Shown piece by piece: positions 60,922 through 64,000 of a DNA stretch of 64,000 nt. The position numbers and the translations under genes were made by a program. Under the pieces are notes generated by a model, which saw nothing but the letters and a program-made list of their open reading frames with translations, made no database searches and was not told the DNA's origin. The DNA lies in contig JACPPA010000053.1 in the NCBI GenBank assembly GCA_016191285.1, forward strand, positions 1 to 64,000. The letters are read 5' to 3'. How positions within the stretch are numbered: the first letter of the stretch is position 1; every line of letters starts with the position of its first letter. Source of the DNA: Gammaproteobacteria bacterium (lineage in GTDB: Bacteria > Pseudomonadota > Gammaproteobacteria > Ga0077536).

Positions 60922-62571
60922 ATGTCTCAAATCGACGGCCGTACGGTCATTGCTCGCAGTCTTAAGCAGCAAGGCATCACCCAGGTGTTTGGGGTGGTTG
61001 GGTTTCCAGTTTTCGAGCTCGCTCAGGTCATGCAGCAGCACGGCATTCAATTCTACGGCTTCCGCAACGAACAGGCCGCGAGTTATGCCACCGGGGCCGC
61101 CGGCTATCTGACCGGACGCCCAGGGGTGTGTTTGACTGTTTGTGGTCCGGGGATGGTGCATGCCATTGCCGGTCTCGCCAACGCGTGGGCAAATTGTTGG
61201 CCGATGATCCTGCTAAGCGGCGCGCCGGATACCTATCAAAATGAACAGGGCGCATTTCAGGAAGCGCCGCAGATCGAAGCGGCGCGACCCTTCGTGAAAC
61301 TTTCAACGCGGCCGGATCGCGTCATGCGGATCCCGGCCTATCTCGAGAAGGCCGTACGCACCGCAACCTATGGCCGTCCCGGCCCCGTGTACGTCGATCT
61401 CCCCAATGATTTGCTGACGGGGCAAGTGGATGAAACCAAGCTCGAATGGCCGCGAGCTTGTCCGCCGGCGCCGCAGACCTGCGCACCCGCGGCGGCGATC
61501 GAATCGGCGCTCGCCGTGTTGCGCGGCGCCGAGCGGCCATTGGTCGTGGTGGGGAAAGGCGCGGCTTACGCACGGGCTGAAAACGAAGTCCGTGCCTTCA
61601 TCGAAGCCACCCAATTACCGTTTCTAGCGTCACCGATGGGCAAGGGCGTGGTAGCGGATGACCATGTCTTATCCGTCGCACCTGCGCGTTCGCATGCCCT
61701 GCAAGAAGCCGATGTGGTGTTTCTGCTCGGCGCGCGGCTTAACTGGATCATGCATTTCGGCCTGCCACCGCGCTTCGCCAAGGATGTCCGCATCATTCAG
61801 CTGGATGTCGCCGCCGATGAAATCGGCACCAATGTCGCGACCGAAGTGGCGTTGGTCGGAGATAGCCAAGCCGTCATGGCGCAGATGAATGCCGCACTCG
61901 CCGCGCGGCCGTGGAGCTACGCCAAGAGCACACCGTGGTGGCAGGCACTGCGCGGCAAGATCGACGAAAACGAAACGCTGGTCACCGCGATGATGAACGA
62001 CGACGCGGTGCCGATGGGTTATTACCGCGCGCTCCGTGAAGTGCGCGATGCCACGCCACGCGACGCGATTATTTGCAGCGAAGGCGCGAACACGATGGAT
62101 ATCGGCCGCAGCGTGTTGTTGAATCACTCGGCACGGCATCGCCTGGATGCGGGCACCTTCGGCACGATGGGCGTGGGGCTGGCTTTCGCCATCGCCGCCG
62201 CGATCATCCACCCTGACAAGAAAGTGGTTTGCGTGGAAGGCGACTCGGCGTTTGGGTTCAGCGGCATGGAAGTCGAAACCGCGTGCCGTTATCAATTGCC
62301 GATAACCTTTGTGGTCATCAATAACAACGGCATTGCGTCCGGTGTAGAGCAGCTTGGCGATCCAGTACTGCCGCACGTGTACACGCCGAATGCACGCTAC
62401 GACCAGGTGATCGAAGCGTTCGGCGGCAAGGGTTATTACGTCACGGCGCCAGATGCCTTAAGGCAGGCGATGCGCGAGGCCGTGGCGCATCGCGGACCCA
62501 CCTTGGTCAATGTGATGATCGATCCCAAGGCGACGCGCAAGCCACAGAAATTCGAATGGCTGACGCGTTAG
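60922..62571 (+). CDS. ThDP enzyme of the oxalyl-CoA decarboxylase / 2-hydroxyacyl-CoA lyase family
   Basis: The 549-aa thiamine-diphosphate enzyme has N-terminal Pyr domain FYGFRNEQAASYATGAAGYL with the catalytic Glu50, a middle domain GRPGPVYVDLPNDLL, and ThDP-binding GDSAFGFSGMEVE ... INNNGI in the C-terminal domain. It resembles oxalyl-CoA decarboxylase and HACL-type 2-hydroxyacyl-CoA lyase, with glyoxylate carboligase and acetolactate synthase as more distant relatives. The ATG has GGAGGA upstream at 60911-60916. Substrate unproven. Confidence 0.86.
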   Translation: MSQIDGRTVIARSLKQQGITQVFGVVGFPVFELAQVMQQHGIQFYGFRNEQAASYATGAAGYLTGRPGVCLTVCGPGMVHAIAGLANAWANCWPMILLSGAPDTYQNEQGAFQEAPQIEAARPFVKLSTRPDRVMRIPAYLEKAVRTATYGRPGPVYVDLPNDLLTGQVDETKLEWPRACPPAPQTCAPAAAIESALAVLRGAERPLVVVGKGAAYARAENEVRAFIEATQLPFLASPMGKGVVADDHVLSVAPARSHALQEADVVFLLGARLNWIMHFGLPPRFAKDVRIIQLDVAADEIGTNVATEVALVGDSQAVMAQMNAALAARPWSYAKSTPWWQALRGKIDENETLVTAMMNDDAVPMGYYRALREVRDATPRDAIICSEGANTMDIGRSVLLNHSARHRLDAGTFGTMGVGLAFAIAAAIIHPDKKVVCVEGDSAFGFSGMEVETACRYQLPITFVVINNNGIASGVEQLGDPVLPHVYTPNARYDQVIEAFGGKGYYVTAPDALRQAMREAVAHRGPTLVNVMIDPKATRKPQKFEWLTR

Positions 62572-62610
62572 CCTTGGGTACTTGGGTAAATCGACGCTGA
62601 GTTATGTTTG

Positions 62611-62675
62611 GTGGGAGCGGCTTTAGCCGCGAATTGGGCTTCAATAAAGATTCGAAGCTCAAAGCGGCTCCCACA
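62611..62675. repeat. REP-type inverted pair
   Basis: GTGGGAGCGGCTTTAGCCGC, GAATTGGGCTTC spacer, TTCGAAGCTCAAAGCGGCTC plus CCACAT. The same spacer as in the 7010 copy shows a common origin. Confidence 0.8.
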
Positions 62676-62804
62676 TCGAGTGTCGACACTGTCGCTGCAA
62701 TCGGGACCGATCGATCGCGCCACATGTGCAGGTGCAAAAAGCGCTTTCGAGCGGCGAGATAGTGATACGCTTCGCGCACGAGAAAAAGCATCGGAGGGAA
62801 GACC

Positions 62805-63779
62805 ATGGCACTAGCTTTATCGCGCGAAGATCTGCTCGAAGCCTATCGCCGGATGAAAACCATTCGCGAGTTCGAAGAACGGGTCCATGTGGAATTCGCC
62901 AAGGGTGGCATACCCGGTTTCGTGCACCTGTATGCGGGCGAAGAAGCGTCCGCGGCCGGGGTCTGCATGAACTTGAACGACGACGACAAGATCGCGAGCA
63001 CCCATCGCGGTCACGGGCATTGCATCGCCAAGGGTGTCGACGTCAAAGGTATGATGGCCGAGATCTACGGCAAACGCACCGGCACCTGCCACGGCAAGGG
63101 CGGCTCGATGCATATCGCCGATCTCGATACCGGGATGCTGGGCGCGAACGGCATCGTCGGTGGCGGACCGCCGCTGGTCTGCGGCGCCGCGCTCGCCGCG
63201 AAGTTCAAGGGCAAGGGTGGCGTCGCCGTCGCTTTTTTCGGCGATGGCGCCTCGAATCAGGGGACTACCTTCGAAAGTTTGAATCTCGCGGCGGCGTGGA
63301 AATTACCCGCCATCTTTGTCGCGGAAAACAACGGGTACGCGGAAGCGACCGGTGCTAAATTCTCAGTGGCGTGTGGAGATGTTTCGACTCGCGCCGTGGG
63401 CTTCGGCATGCCTGGCATCACGGTTGATGGGCATGATTTCTTCGCCGTCTATGAAGCCATGCAAACCGCGGTACAGCGCGCGCGGCGGGGCGATGGGCCG
63501 TCGCTAGTCGAAGTAAAACTCGATCGCTTCTTCGGCCACTTCGAAGGCGACAACCAAAGTTATCGCGCCCCGGACGAAGTTAAAAATGTGCGCGCCAACA
63601 AAGATTGTCTCAAGCGCTTCTCGGAGCGCGCCAGTCAGCAGTACAACATTTCCGCGCAAGAACTCACGACGATCGACCACGAAGTCGCGAAATTGATCGA
63701 CGAGGCGGTGGCCGCCGCCGTGGCCGCACCCGAACCGGCGCCGGAAGATCTGTTGACCGACGTCTACATCAAGTATTGA
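62805..63779 (+). CDS. ThDP-dependent dehydrogenase E1 alpha subunit (AcoA/PdhA-like)
   Basis: The 324-aa protein has RMKTIREFEERVHVEFAKGG, GFVHLYAGEEASAAGVC, THRGHGHCIAKGVDVKGMMAEIYGK, GGSMHIADLDTGMLGANGIV and ThDP motif GDGASNQGTTFESLNLAAAW with PAIFVAENN. It is the alpha subunit of a pyruvate, acetoin or branched-chain 2-oxoacid dehydrogenase E1. GGAGGGAAG precedes the ATG. The beta gene follows 12 bp later; E2 and E3 are outside the window. The TGTGGGSMH-type layout favours the acetoin/pyruvate group. Confidence 0.88.
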   Translation: MALALSREDLLEAYRRMKTIREFEERVHVEFAKGGIPGFVHLYAGEEASAAGVCMNLNDDDKIASTHRGHGHCIAKGVDVKGMMAEIYGKRTGTCHGKGGSMHIADLDTGMLGANGIVGGGPPLVCGAALAAKFKGKGGVAVAFFGDGASNQGTTFESLNLAAAWKLPAIFVAENNGYAEATGAKFSVACGDVSTRAVGFGMPGITVDGHDFFAVYEAMQTAVQRARRGDGPSLVEVKLDRFFGHFEGDNQSYRAPDEVKNVRANKDCLKRFSERASQQYNISAQELTTIDHEVAKLIDEAVAAAVAAPEPAPEDLLTDVYIKY

Positions 63780-63791
63780 GGAGCGAGTGAC

Positions 63792-64000
63792 ATGGCGCGA
63801 AAAATTTCATTTCAACAAGCGATCAACGAAGCCCTCGATCAAGAAATGGCGCGCGATCCCACGGTCATCCTCATGGGCGAAGATGTGGTCGGGGGCACCG
63901 GATCCGACGGCGAGATGGATGCCTGGGGTGGCGTGCTCGGCGTGACCAAGGGGCTCTACGGCAAGTACGGGAACCGCATCATGGACACGCCGATTTCCGA
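63792..64000 (+). CDS. Dehydrogenase E1 beta subunit, truncated at window end
   Basis: The frame begins [20 protein letters not shown] and [18 protein letters not shown], the N-terminus of transketolase-like E1 beta subunits (AcoB/PdhB) and continues in frame to the last base. GAGGAG at 63777-63783 precedes the ATG, 12 bp after the alpha stop. Sequence beyond 64000 is missing. Confidence 0.85.
   Translation, partial: MARKISFQQAINEALDQEMARDPTVILMGEDVVGGTGSDGEMDAWGGVLGVTKGLYGKYGNRIMDTPIS

Overview
The window is about 60% GC and densely coded. It fits a free-living gammaproteobacterium with a broad aerobic catabolic repertoire. Supporting features are TonB/ExbB/ExbD, an Hcp-type T6SS protein, Hsp33, RhlE-type helicase, and many REP-like palindromes (GTGGGAGCGGCTTTAGCCGCGAA type) of the sort common in Pseudomonas- and Xanthomonas-like lineages. 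No rRNA, tRNA, integrase, transposase or CRISPR array was seen. Lineage is inferred, not proven.

Layout. 0.6-3.9 kb: orphan hcp, sterol-desaturase-type hydroxylase, a periplasmic PrxQ peroxiredoxin with a small secreted partner, and glyoxalase II. 4-6.5 kb: crotonase, BadH-like dehydrogenase and BadI-like ring-opening hydrolase, an alicyclic-acid beta-oxidation module. 6.7-8.8 kb: the most notable locus, with two genes interrupted in frame by a single TGA that read as selenoproteins. One is a SelW/Rdx-like protein (C-x-x-U); the other is a UGSC-family protein. In each, the TGA is followed at almost the same distance by a hairpin with the same CGUGC loop, and the second gene overlaps a 358-aa partner of unknown function. 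9-20 kb: PIN-like protein, D-aminoacylase-type amidohydrolase, Hsp33, acyl-CoA dehydrogenase, two methyltransferases, FKBP, aminotransferase, LLM flavin monooxygenase, a broken Baeyer-Villiger monooxygenase and RidA.

20-25 kb: divergent from a rhodanese-like gene that lacks the catalytic Cys lies a tungsten-type AOR operon (polyferredoxin, 655-aa AOR, MoaD-like protein) followed by a possible hotdog protein. 25-32 kb: ABC-F ATPase; an overlapping LLM/acetoacetate-decarboxylase-like pair; then BKACE, RuBisCO-like protein and cupin in one likely operon; then a surface protein broken by a 10-bp tandem duplication. 33-48 kb: three more LLM oxidoreductases with an alpha/beta hydrolase, a membrane-anchored linalool dehydratase/isomerase-like protein, an aromatic-ring FAD hydroxylase, two Rieske oxygenases and a molybdopterin oxidoreductase. 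48-64 kb: PanE-like reductase, TonB system, DEAD helicase, lipoproteins, PNPOx-like/DUF2130 pair, YebC paralogue, a sixth LLM, metallophosphoesterase, a 26-codon ORF with an exceptionally strong Shine-Dalgarno and a terminator, SirB1-like protein, an oxalyl-CoA decarboxylase/HACL-type ThDP enzyme, and E1 alpha and beta (truncated) subunits of a 2-oxoacid or acetoin dehydrogenase.

Taken together, many enzymes suit oxidation and ring opening of alicyclic, terpenoid or aromatic compounds (LLMs, BVMO remnant, Rieske oxygenases, FAD hydroxylase, LDI-like protein, BadH/BadI, acyl-CoA dehydrogenase, AOR). Substrates cannot be assigned from sequence alone. Intergenic space is rich in several families of dispersed palindromes, including a three-copy tandem array with a 105-bp period and a multi-hairpin mosaic.
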